Notes under the pieces: model-generated
What the model was told of the DNA's origin: nothing
Database searches by the model: none
The model's input: only the letters and a program-made list of their open reading frames with translations
Position numbers and translations under genes: made by a program
NCBI GenBank assembly: GCA_034638255.1
Contig: JAWPGT010000001.1
Span: 2,627,850-2,691,849, forward strand
Source: Coprinus comatus
Lineage: Eukaryota; Basidiomycota; Agaricomycetes; Agaricales; Agaricaceae
Reading direction: 5' to 3'
DNA: 64,000 nucleotides
Shown here: positions 35,354 through 46,826 of the stretch, piece by piece
How the letters are laid out: the number at the start of each line of letters is the position of its first letter
Numbering within the stretch: position 1 is the stretch's first letter

Positions 35354-36765
35354 CATGCCTGGAAAAGCGCATCAAACTCGCGTCAATTCTGGTATAACCA
35401 AATTACAAGCTTAATTTGTGAACCAGGGGATACACTGCTGGAAGCACCTGTTGCAGACTATACTATTTCCGAATTGGAATCGCGGGTCATTCGAAGTTTA
35501 CGGGCTAAAGAGTGTTGGAGGACAGATGGCTCTTCCATAGTCACAACAACACACGTCATTCAGGAATCTCTGCCAGGATGGTTGGAAAAACTCATTCCGG
35601 GTGGGCGATAGTTCTTGTCTCTCGACTGGGAAGGAGTTCTATTCTACTACGACCTGGATAATCCTGGCATTAGGAAGCGCACATTAATTGATCCCGTACA
35701 ACATAAGACCAAGGACCCGGATCGTATGACAAAGATGCATATCTGGATTGATCCTTCCAAGGAAAAATTATCTTTCCGATTGGCATTGTCGGGCCATATG
35801 CTAACTGGAGGTACATTCTTCCTCTTACGAACTCCGGGAATTTGCCTTGACCTTTCTCATTACAGATTATTCTAGGTACAGGATATATCTATATATATCA
35901 AGTCGATCTTGTAGGGCATGGAAAAGCAGCTACCATACAAGCTGAATTAATCAAGATTTGGCATGCACAACGCGACTTCGATCTTAGCCACGAGTCTCTT
36001 GAGGTCATCACAAAAGACCATTTGGTGGAGTGCTGGACAATTGAAATGGATGAGGATGAAGGCGATAACATTGAGGGTTTCTATCTCTCTCGTTACATGA
36101 TAGTATCAGGTGATAAATAACCAGAAAATCGTATTTTAATTAAGTTCAAAATTTCCAATCCTATTCAAAGTCAAACCTATGTGAGTTAAATATTTGAATA
36201 CTATCTCACATGACGTTTGAATGCTAAACACAATCCCATTTTTAGAATGAAATTTGCATGGGCCCAGGTGATAAGATCATCAGGATTGGTGTTTTGTGCA
36301 CCGAAATCTACACGATACAACAGGTTGAATCTTATAACCCAGAAGGAGGGGCTCTACTATTACCCATTCACCAACTCTTCTTCGACTCCGCCGCCCCGAT
36401 TATATGCATGTCAGAAGTATTCGCTTTTCAAGATTGGATGTGGCGCTTAGTTGTTTATCGCGAAGAACTCTTTCTTACTCGGATTGGTGACGACAACGAG
36501 CCATGGGAAACTTGTACATTTGGCGAACACACAAGCCTAAAGGCGGGGGTTCCAAACGTGCTTGGTCCATCTAGTGGGGTGTTTGTTCACAAGAATGGAT
36601 TGGTTGATATAGTGCAAAATAATTCAAAGTAGACGTATCCATAGCCAATTAGTTACAAGTGAACAACAGCCATTAGTTCTTGGGGTAGACGAAAGTAAAG
36701 GGCGCATCGTTTTTTTCTTGAAAAAGGATTCTACTATTCTTGTTATGGAGTTAATGGCTAAATAG
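35354..36765 (+). pseudogene. F-box protein pseudogene
   Basis: Follows the plus-strand F-box gene at 9778-11349 exon by exon: CHAWKSASNSRQFW, YTISELESRVIRSLRAKECW, then KLIPGGR and a TAG at 35609-35611 where the intact gene has TGG. EGVLFYYDLDNPGIRKR, IYQVDLVGHGK, IIRIGVLCTEIYTIQQV and finally LGVDESKGRIVFFL follow. Further damage: no exon for the F-box start, a TAA near 36118, and a frameshift or stop after QNNSK near 36630. The protein would not be made. Confidence 0.8.
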
Positions 36766-36879
36766 AAAAACTATGATTCAGTTTTACGAAACTAGGAGCC
36801 TATGTCAGAACAAAGTAGTCTATACGATGTCTTCATGGCGGTACATAAATCCAAAATACTTTCGGGTAGTTGCTAGAGA

Positions 36880-37125
36880 GGAAATCTATCTCGAGTGGAA
36901 GATGACCTGTAGTTGGAGAGGTGTGTATTCTATTGCGACTTGGATCATAATCCTGAACCCAAGAAAAATATATTTATAAATGATCTTGTATATAACTGGC
37001 AAGACTTTCCGGATACTAGTATGATCATGAGGGCTATGAAGGACTATGATATTATATATTATGATGCCGAGGTTCGAATTATCTATTTCAAGACTCTTCC
37101 GTGTTGGACAAAGCCTTTCCACTAG
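36880..37125 (+). pseudogene. Second F-box-family fragment
   Basis: A short stretch with the block VFYCDLDHNPEPKKNIFI followed by a diverged region matches the EGVLFYYDLDNPGIRKRTLI part of the F-box family and the residues after it. It changes frame at about 36915 and lacks both ends, so it is a remnant of a third copy lying in tandem with the pseudogene before it. Confidence 0.5.
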
Positions 37126-37712
37126 TACCCTCACTTTGATGATCGATTAGTTTCCGCAATGGTGCATCATACACATGCATTAATACATCCAATCAGATAG
37201 ATTGGATATATTTAGAACCCGATGTATCACCTCTTCGCAATCACTAGTCACTAGTCACTATTGATATAACGAACCAAGTTATAATGTTTCACTAATAATC
37301 TTGTACATGACTGGCCTCCAAGTTCATTCCCAGTGTGCGCCTCCCACTGCACCTTCAATATGGATGAAATCATTATAGTAGTCTGTAGACCGTAGTCAAC
37401 CCCAAACATAACACTATATGATATACTTGGTAACACTCCACATCATGGCACCTGGGCAGCAGTAATCATTTATCAAGCCTTGTCCGCAGGTCTGAACTTC
37501 TTAATCCATCACCTTCTAGTAACTTTGAAAAAATCCGGCGATCAAGAACATGATGATTCGTGAAGTTATCCGTGCTATCCGGGAACAGAGAAACTTTCTC
37601 TTCGGATTAGTTGCACTGTTGGAAGGGGTAGAGCCAACGAGTTACAAGAGATTCATCAGGGTCGTGATAACTTATAAAGTCAGAGGTGTTGCCTCTTTAC
37701 TACATTCACAAA
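37126..37712. other. Intergenic region
   Basis: No supportable feature. A 68-codon open frame at 37550 overlaps the start of the next gene and has no resemblance to known proteins. Confidence 0.4.
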
Positions 37713-39426
37713 ATGGCCTCAGTCGACCCCCAACCTACAGTTGGTACTATCATTGAGATATCAAGAAAGATAAACGTAAGTAGGACTGCCAGTCAAATCG
37801 TACTATCTATACAACATATACATTCAGCACTGATTCCATTGTATTTTACTTCAGTATTGCAATGGTACGCAGTGTCAGTATTACTAGGAACTAGACAATT
37901 GAAGTTTACTCTATGAAGTTGCTGGTTTGACTGTGATGGCGAGTTTCAACGTTACAGACAGGAAAGATGCTGGGCTCAGACAAACTCGGTATACTAGGTT
38001 TTTGACTGGCTTTTAACACTCGAGATGGAAGTTGCGGTTGTTTGGGGATCAGAATGGGGTTTTATGAAGGTATTATACCTTCTGACACGCTACATGGCTT
38101 TCATCGATACATCTCTTATCTTCTATTGTAAGTATTCTTACTATTAACCTCACCGAGTCTATTGGTTGAATATGTATTATCCTAACTAATATGTTATCCC
38201 TGGTTCTTCTTTAGACCAATTTGGATTCGCACTTCCTTATTCAACGTGTAAACATATATACGAGACTGTTTCCTGTGAGTCTTATTCATAAGACTTGGTC
38301 AGGAGTCTAGTAACTACTTATTTACTTACACTCCATTTATTCAGGGATGTTTGTCTGTGGAACGGCTTTGTCAGACTGTAAGTAGGAATACATCTGATTT
38401 GTAAATTCACATCAACTAAGTATTTTCGATATTGGCAGTGATTCTCATTCTTAGAACTTGGGTAGCTTGGGGGAATGGCCGCAAATTAGGATATTTTCTA
38501 CTTGCTATATTCTCCTCAATGACGATAGGGGTGTTCATATCTGTGGGATTCTATCTGCATAGTGCAGAACGTACGTATTAATTCATGATCAAGGATGATC
38601 ATTTGGTTTTGGTTTGTAAGAAGGCTCTAACAATGTTATACTACCGTAGACCATGCTTCAGTCATGCCTAATCTCTTCGGGTGCCTTGTGAAGGGAAACA
38701 AGAGAGATCTTTCGGTTCCCTACATGATCTCTATGGTGTATCTGTTTGGTATGTTCGATGGCTTTCTCTCGGTTGTTGGTTGAAGATTTCCCTCTAATGG
38801 TAAATTTAAATACAGGTCTTTTGGTAATGATGATTGTACAGGCCCAAAGAGTCCGAGCAGGTCAGTAAACAATTACAGTCTCTATGTATTTCAGAAAGGT
38901 TGATGAGATCCCCATGATAGGTTCTAGGCAAAGTCGGAACTCTCCACTTATGACAATTGTATATCGGGATGGTAAGCAAGAGCGGTTTCAAACTTGAACT
39001 TGAACATTCAACCGTAGGTTGACATACTTCCACACCCTTAGGTATAATATATTACATGTACCTCTTCGGTGAGAACTATATAACAATCATCGATTGGGGG
39101 TTCCCAGACTCACCAACTAATCAACATTTAGGATTTTATCTCCTTGGTGTTATTCTAATACTAAAATTGCCAGTAAGTTCTGTATGAGTGCGTTCTCCAA
39201 CTATGATTGAACCATAATAACATTCTTTTCCTGCACTATTTTCTCTCTCTCTTCAACAATATAGCAAAACTACATCAACCTTATGCTCATGTATGTATCA
39301 TTTCACCACAGGGTTCCCACATCCAATTGCTAACTGCACTTCATCAATAGGATCATACGTGTACTATATTCTGTGCTCGCATGTAGGGTTGTATTACACA
39401 TCAGAGAACAAGTAAGAGTTGTGTGA
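37713..39426 (+). CDS. DUF6533-domain 7TM protein, copy 1
   Basis: Fourteen small exons. The first, 37713-37775, encodes MASVDPQPTVGTIIEISRKIN. It is followed by a 10-nt exon (37855-37864) and a 20-nt exon (37919-37938), then VFDWLLTLEMEVAVVWGSEW, the DUF6533 hallmark region. Later exons give FMKVLYLLTRYMAFIDTSLIFY, LILILRTWVAWGNGRKLGYFL, VYLFGLLVMMIVQAQRVRA and YYMYLFGFYLLGVILILKLP. The last exon ends REQVRVV. Seven membrane segments are predicted by eye. The intron after the 20-nt exon begins GCGAGT, a GC-AG intron; the paralogue has GTGAGT there. The family is abundant in mushrooms and of unknown function. A paralogue with the same exon plan lies at 53292-54960. Confidence 0.85.
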
Positions 39427-40061
39427 GCAGTGGGGGAGCCAGGAAAACAAGGGCATCACTGTGTCTTTGATAATATTTAACTTCGGATTATTAGTGCCAG
39501 GAAATGAATAGTTTTTTTGCTTGTTTTGTTTTCGTGTACATCAAATATACATCTTGAGTCCCATCATCTAAAATTCTGCTACTCTATTGATTCATCATAA
39601 TTTAATGGTAAATTAAGTTTGTAAGATTATGTGACTGGCTAGCCCGGAGCAACAGGTGGACGAACAAACAGCCGTCATATTTCTATGATTTTTGGCACTT
39701 TTTGTACCGGAAAGCTCATGTGTAACCATATAGCGGTTTACAAGGTGTTCTTACACTAATTCGCACAACAGAATAAATCTGCACGTATCGTGTATTACGA
39801 TGGAAGAAGTGTAAAAGATGCCTACTACGTAACTAGCTACTGATATATATGCATACTCCCCTAACTTTTTCATAGTTAGATAGATAACTCATTTAAAAAT
39901 TCATATACAAGATCGTAAAATATTCTGTCTAAATGTCACAGCGGAACGAGAATTTCTTTGAAAGTTTTTACATATCTCTGCCAATAACTATAGTGGCCAT
40001 AGTTAACAAAAATTATTTCTACCCCACTCGTTTCTCTCATTCGTTTACCCCTTGTCTTGCC
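39427..40061. other. Intergenic region between convergent genes
   Basis: AT-rich, no coding or repeat signal recognised. Confidence 0.4.
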
Positions 40062-42333
40062 TCAGGACCGTGACCCTCCATCTGTATTCCTTACCTCATA
40101 GGCTACTCCAGCTTCCACATTATCGGTGATAGTGTTAAGTCTCGTTGTACTACGGATCTTCTCTAGTAGTTGGCCAACTAAATCTAGTAATTCGGAAAGT
40201 GGTCTGTATCCCGCATGGCCCTCACTTCCTAGAGTAGGTGGCTTGGTTTGCAATTGAAATACCCGAGGTAGAGATGGCGCTAATTTTGATTGGTGAAGAC
40301 GCCATTGTAGCTTTGTAAGTACTTCTCTGTCATAATCTGGCCACTGCTCTTTCATCTCTGCCATTATTTCCAACAGGGATTTACACGCGTTCTCAAACGT
40401 TCCTAAATCTCCTACTGGTGATCGGATAGCAGAAGGGGCCCGTGGTGTGTATTCGTCTTCTACTGCCGGGAATTGGATAGCAGAAGGGGGGGTGGATTCA
40501 GGTCTTATAATCGCATCGGGTTGGGGAAACTGTTACATTTATAAGATGTTTATAAAAATTATCTGTATTAGTAGTGGGACTTACTACTTCAGGAAGATGA
40601 TGGTTCGAATCAACTTCTACAGTGGCAATGACGGCCCAGGCGCCTTCAAGACAGTTTTTAATCAACCATCTATCATTGTTGGCCCTCAAAAAACGATCAA
40701 TAGACTGCAAAAACTGTATCTTGAGGTCTAAGTATTTTTTGATGAGAACGCGGTCATAACTCATAGAGGATTATTACAAAATTCACCTGCTGATAGATGT
40801 TGTACGTCCAAACCCCAAGTTTCCTTGGTAATTGGACACGCCATTGATCGGCCTACCCATTCATCATCTTGTCGTTGCTCCGTCATTGATACCGTGTTAA
40901 CGATACGAATAAATAACTCGAGACGATGAGGAAGGAATACTCTGTGAAGTTTATGGTTATGCTGCACAAAATATTCAAGTGCTATTGCATTCAAAAAGTC
41001 CTTCCTGAGATATTTCTGTTTCGTATAATCAAATCCTTGTTCCGTCACCAACGATCGATCTTTACCATCATCGGACTCCAACAATTGAGTTTCACGTCCA
41101 TTCAATTTCTTCCCAAAAAGTGTTTTGAAAGTTTCGATGTCGCCGGAAGTACCATGAAAATCTTGAAGACAATCATGAACAATATATATGGCATCATGTT
41201 TGTATATGAGCATTTCCATGGCATACCCAAGACCACGAGCGAGATAATAGGAAAATCCGGGTGTAGTTTTCTTCTGAGGTCCCCTTTTCTCCCTTATCTG
41301 TCGCCAATATTCTTCACCACTCTCTCGACTAAGTTGTTCCTTCCGCCATCTCACTACAGGAGTCCACCATCCAAATATTAGGCTAGCGATGATTGCTACC
41401 AGAAGACAGCAATGCTGGATAAACCATGATAGAGGTGATTTGAATGGACATTGGGTCAATGCTAGGGTTTGAGGAATGATCCATCCGAGTGTCGATTGAA
41501 TCAATGGTGCCATCGTAGTCAGAGAAAGTATGAAGGCGGCAATACCAGAGACAATAGCAATGGTTAGTCCGACCTGGTAGTTTAAAGGCCAAAGCAAAAC
41601 AAGGAGACCGATGGCAAACAGCACCACCGCTATTTGGACAAATACAAGGAGCATAGTTGATACGTTTGGAACTCCCCATTCAACAAATCCTTCATACCTC
41701 AGTTGACGTAATGCTAGAGCATCATCGTGACGTTTTTGTTCCGAAAGAGGTTGCCGGAAGGAGGAAATCCATTGTAAACAGAAGGTTCCAATTAGCACGG
41801 CGAACAAGCTGAGTAGCACGCTCAAGAACCAAAGCTGATTGACGATGATGCGTTGTGAATCAGGTTGAAATGGTTCAGGTTCTGGAGCAGTTCCTTGTAA
41901 TTGTGGGTCGTTTAGAATTCGGACAGTTTGGTTGAGAAAATGAATGATGGTATCTTCTTTGTCCTCTTCCAACCATCGGAATGATTCGATAGTAAATGCA
42001 GTAACAACGGCCAAAAGTAAACTGGACTGACGGAAATAGCATTTAATTACTTGAATATTATGCAAGTATTGATATTGCTTTACTCACAAAGATTAGCAAG
42101 GCCGATAATTCCTCTTTGAGGTTCGCACATAAATCTTTGTCATGTTTATCCACGACATTAAAACACCTCTCCCAAGGATCCTTCGGCCCTTTATCCAATG
42201 GATGCTTGTAAGGTTCTTGTGTACAAGTCCATTCAGGGTCCTATTTGACTCTTCAGCACAGCCGTACATGTGAAGGGTGTGAAAGGACACTACTTACTTC
42301 ATGAGAGATGCATCCAGAAGCAGCCCGACGACG
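40062..42333 (-). CDS. DUF6535-domain membrane protein (intact, copy B)
   Basis: Exons: ~42333-42293, ~42240-42088, ~42027-~40792, ~40731-~40589 and ~40530-40062. The translation start was not found; it must lie upstream of 42333 in a short exon that I could not place, so the 5' end is provisional. The domain begins DPWERCFNVVDKHDKDLC, followed by membrane segments LWFLSVLLSLFAVLIGTFCLQW, VVLFAIGLLVLLWPL, AIVSGIAAFILSLTTMAPL and CCLLVAIIASLIFGWW. A soluble part (YLARGLGYAMEMLIYKHDAI, LPHRLELFIRIVNTVSMTE) and an acidic tail ending NTDGGSRS complete it. It is the closest relative of the gene destroyed at 14.6-30 kb and was used here to locate those breakpoints. Confidence 0.82.
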
Positions 42334-42339
42334 ATGATC

Positions 42340-44013
42340 TAAAACTGTGTTATTTTATTCAATCTCAGAAAGGAGTCAAGGGCTCTTGCATCATGGAAAC
42401 ACACTTACCGATGTTCTTTCTTTGTGGTAGGCGTCGATATATCTTGAAAAGATCATTAGCTTTGGTTCAGGAAATTTCAAATCAGTGGTCACCGACGGAC
42501 GTACAGCCATTATGGGAAACTTGGCACATGCAACATTCATCTCGTTAGTCTCTTGTTCATACTTTATACGTAGTCGTTTCACAAAGCACCAGCCTAGTAA
42601 TTTAACGCTCAAGTGCTGTGGGCCTGTGGCGCTCAGTCGGCGTTTGTGTGAGAGAAGAGATAAAAATGGAGTCCGAGCTTGTATGGCATGAGTATGTACT
42701 TCATAACTGTCAGTGAGAGGAACGCTCCTCCGAACCAATGCTTCCCTGTCAATCATAATGAATTTGATGTGTATCAACCTGTTTACTTCGGCCAAGTTCT
42801 AAAAGTTATTACTTTGAGGCACAAATTTGCTTTAGGTCCAAGGAACAACACGGTAGAGACCTGTGAACCTAGACCCACACACCAAGTCAGCGACTCATGA
42901 TTCAAGTTAAACTTGAGTAAGTTTCTACATAGGATATTGGGGTACTCAAGTGCTCAATTGGACTCGTACTTGCGATTCACTGTAAACTTTGAAGGTAGTC
43001 TCCGAAGGTGGCTCTACTTAGATCTGTAGCCGTCGACCATAGTATGCCCGGTGCCGTCATTTTGTTATCATATGGCTATAAAAAGCTCGACAACGGATCG
43101 CTGAATTTTGGAAAAATGGTTAGCTAGAAGCAAAAGGTGGAGCACAAAGGCATGCGGTAGCCAATCCGTTCTACGATCTTTAACTCTGTCTTTTGTATCA
43201 TTGTAGATAGTAGATAGATAGGAACCATAAAATGATGAGTCGGATAGAATTTTCCGATGACCTCCTGTGTGGCGTCAGGTACTGGCAAATAATTCAGAGA
43301 GAAACTAATTTTTGATGTTAAGATGTAACTAACAGCCTTCCAGGTACCTGGATTTCAGAAGCTAGAGGCTGCCAAATGCGTTTGTCAGTATCAGTCATAT
43401 CAGAATTCATTCCGTGAGCCTAATTAGTACGTTTTAAATTTAACATGTTACTTAAATGTTCGGAAGCGGTGCTCGAAGGATCGTGGATTAATGGCGGTTG
43501 ATAGACGGCGATGAACAGAGTGTCGTACTGGAGAATCACTTCATGAGGCAAAGTCTATTACTTCAAGTTAACTTGGCAAATGGGGGATTAAACCTTTTAT
43601 ACTAGGTGGTTTGTTTGGTTAACCCGGACACAAACATAACAACGAAGATTCCAGAAGGCATATAACATGAGTCGGAATTAGTACGTTTCCCCCACATCCT
43701 GTTGATCAAATTTCAAAGCCGGCCGTTCAACTTCTCAGAATGCATGTAAATCCTAGAATAGCACATTGACATTTTAGAAAAATTTTGTGCCTCAATGGAC
43801 CGAGGTACATCTTCGCCAACTTCTAGAACTTGGGCTCTACGAAAAAAAAAATATAAAGAAGAAATGCTCTTGATTGAATATTGAGAAATCAATTAATTGA
43901 TGGTCGAAAAATCAATATGAATATTACGTCATACTAAATACATATATACAAACCTAAAACCCTCTCCTCCGTTCCACCAATTGAAAACCCAAGAGAGGCG
44001 AGAAGAAGGACGA
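42340..44013. other. Intergenic region, including the unresolved 5' end of DUF6535 copy B
   Basis: A minus-strand frame at 42391-42795 ends with a good GTAAGT donor near 42407 but does not join the next exon in frame, so it is probably leader or chance. The remaining ~1.2 kb has no supportable gene. Confidence 0.4.
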
Positions 44014-44989
44014 ATGGAAATGTTACTACCTCCATTCAATATTCCATCCCCAACAACTCTCTTAATAACAGACACTCTTCCATCTCCAGCATCCTTTCTT
44101 CTCCATCGTTTATTATCCTCTCATCTTAAATCAAAACCACCCGCTTCCAATTCCAATTCCAATTCCGATTACAATTCTAGAAATTCAATTCCAACAACAG
44201 CAACGATAATCTCAATTTCAGAAGATTTATCTAAATGGAAAGCAATCGCTTCTAAATCCGTTCGTACCTCTTTCTTTTTCTTAAATCTCATCCATCCAAC
44301 CCATCCAAATATATATAACAATAACCACTAAAAATAAATCAACCCAGAACATAAATCTTACCCAACACATAACCACAAACTCCCTAAAATTCATCGAAGC
44401 TCTCAACATCGTTCACCCACCTTCACCACAAAGCCCACAATCCCAACCCAGTCTCCGACCCCTCTTCGACGCTATCGTCGAATCTCTACCTCCAAAATCA
44501 TCATCATCACATCTTGTTATTCTCGATGATATAACTACCCTTGAATGGATCGGATTTTCTCTCATTGATATCTCCCGGTTTAGTCGCGCACTTGTGGCTG
44601 CATGCCGAAAGGTAGTTTGGAATTTATTTTTTCTACTTCTCGTTTACTCACTCAGGAACACCAGGCTGATGTGACCCTTGTCATCCGACATCATATAACC
44701 ACTCCTGACCTGGATGATTTATTCCGGAAGCTACTTCAGTTGTGTACATATCATCTCGAAGTACTGTCGTTGGCAAGTGGCCGTAGCGGTGCAGTCAGCG
44801 GAGAAGTGATTCATACACTGTCGTCTTATGTTTACGTTAATAACATTAAAACAGATTGCGCTCCATGCAGGACCATCCACCGAACCATTGCAAGTCAAGT
44901 TGCTTCCACGCAGTGCAGCCCTACAGTACCACCTCTCCGATACTGGCGCAACTTTCTTCGAGAGAGGAACTGGAATAGCAGTACTGTAA
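44014..44989 (+). CDS. ELP6: Elongator complex protein 6
   Basis: Four exons: 44014-44259, 44348-44611, 44665-44805 and 44855-44989, 261 residues, close to the usual size of Elp6. Elp6 forms a RecA-like hexameric ring with Elp4 and Elp5 in the Elongator complex, which modifies the wobble uridine of tRNAs. Diagnostic blocks are LLITDTLPSPASFLLHRLL near the N-terminus, HLVILDDITTLEWIGFSLID in the middle, and LLQLCTYHLEVLSLASGRSG AVSGEIALHAGPS across the last intron. The ATG at 44014 is preferred because the frame upstream lacks resemblance. It converges on the ribosomal protein gene, with about 210 bp between the stop codons. Confidence 0.88.
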
Positions 44990-45198
44990 CAACATTGTAT
45001 ACAAGTAGACATACAGCGCACTGCATAATTGCATGTCCACCATCAATCAAAGCACAGACAGTAAGCATATCATATACAAAGCATACTTCCCGCAAGGGAT
45101 ACACCACATACTGGCTAGCTACGACTATTTTGGACGTATGGACGACGGCCGAATCCTCAAGATATACTCGACGGAGCCCATTAAAACAAGAAACCCGT

Positions 45199-46249
45199 TT
45201 AGAGTTTGCCGAGGGAAGCAGCAGTGGTGCTCTGACCGGCGGCCTTAGCACGCTTGCGGAGCATTTGAGTAGACTTGTAGCCACGGTTGCCTCCACCCCA
45301 TTGGCGGCGCTGCTCCTCGTACTTGTCGGTGCTAAATACCAAGTCAGCAAATGCGCATAAAATAGTCAACGAAAGCTACACACAAGTTGGCCTTGGCGGC
45401 GCTGACGATGGTGGCGAGATCACGCTCATCCTCGCTCCTGACCTCCTGGAGGGCAACAACGGCAGAGGTCTTCTTGTGGACTACCGTACCGAGACGAGCC
45501 TTGCCCTTGACGATGACATAGGGGACACCCATCTTGCGGCAGAGAGCGGGCAAGAAGACGACAAGCTCAATAGGGTCAACATCGTGAGCGATGACGACGA
45601 GGGATGCCTTCTTGGCCTCAATGAGGGCAACAATGTGGTTAAGACCGTACTTGGCGTAGAGGGGCTTCTTGGTATCCTATAACAACAAGTTAATATCAAA
45701 AAGGTGGTAATAAATGCCGGTGTAACGTACCTTGACCTCCTTGCTCTCAGCAGCAGCAGCGGCAGTGGTACGGAGACGTTCCTTCTTCTCCTGCTTGGTC
45801 TCGGGGCGGTACTTGTTGAGGAGCTTGAAGAGCTGGGTTGCAGTGTTCTTGTCGAGAGTGTGAGAGAACTGGGCAAGGGCGGGGGGAACCTTGAGACGCT
45901 GGTTAAGGATAACTTTCTGGCGTTGAAGGCGGACGTATTCGGGCCACTTGACGAAGCGGGTCAAGTCAGTCTGGGGACGGATGTCCTGACCTACAAGGAA
46001 ATGAGCATAATGTACAGTAAACGTCCAGAAACGAAGATATACTGACCGATACCGAAGTTTTTGGGGGCAGACTCGAAGAGAGGGTTCTTCTTGGCAGCAG
46101 TCTTCTTGCTGGCACCGAAGGGTGCAGCGGCGGGCTTTCTTCCAGTTCCGGCTTTGGATTTGGGAGGCTGGTCATTGAGGCAAAGTCAGCAAATGCATTC
46201 AATAAGAATACAATGCGCCTTGGAGCTCTAAACGCTGCGGTTTCACCAT
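45199..46249 (-). CDS. RPL8: 60S ribosomal protein eL8 (yeast L8, mammalian L7a)
   Basis: Five exons: 46249-46247 (the ATG alone), ~46167-~46047, ~45990-45731, ~45676-45384 and ~45331-45199. The protein starts [12 protein letters not shown] and has [20 protein letters not shown], the L7Ae-type RNA-binding core ([40 protein letters not shown]) and the C-terminal [12 protein letters not shown] and [12 protein letters not shown]. eL8 binds 25S rRNA in the large subunit. Codon use is strongly C-ending, as expected for a highly expressed gene. The start codon is directly followed by the first intron's GTGAAA donor; the placement is supported by the in-phase join to PPKSK. Confidence 0.95.
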
Positions 46250-46826
46250 GCTAAGGAGCACGACTAGACACACAACCCAGCATTATGAGCAGGCTCTTTC
46301 GAGCCATAAACTCAATAAAACTCGAATATATGCGAGTATATGCTGTTACGAATCTGTGATGTGAGTCAGCATAGGATTCCTATAGTACATCCAGAGTGAA
46401 AACGTACCATCCATCCTAAATATTGCGATCTTTGTTTGGATGAAACGCAGATTCTAGAGCTCCTCGGCGCGCACATCGTATGCTCACCATTTTGTCAGAG
46501 TTTCTTGAGGAAAAGAGGATTAACTGCTTGCGACCTTGGAACGGATTACGGTTCCAGTAGATTGATTGGAGGAATTGATGGGTTAGAACTCCGACCGGGG
46601 CTTGCCGAATTTTTATTAAGAGGTATAAATGTCAATACCTGATTTCGATCGAACAAGAGATGCTACCGGGTTAGGAGTGGACAGGCTGCTACAAAATCAT
46701 GTCTAGGGGCTGACAAATAAGACCTATCCTTTACTCCTTTCTGTGCCAGACGTCTAAGGACCAACCCTCCTTAATGTCAACAACCACTAACCCATCCCTG
46801 GACCACCATCTGTATCTGTCTCCTGG
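46250..46826. promoter_or_regulatory. Shared upstream region of eL8 (minus) and BTB gene (plus)
   Basis: Divergent intergenic region of ~580 bp. No protein-like frame is present; a 68-codon frame at 46436 has no family resemblance. Confidence 0.4.

Noticed and set aside
42391..42795. 134-codon minus-strand frame as first exon of DUF6535 copy B
   Set aside because: It has a good donor but joins the next exon out of frame, so it was not included in the gene.
45287..46045. Plus-strand open frames across the eL8 gene
   Set aside because: Antisense shadows of a GC-biased, highly expressed ribosomal protein gene.
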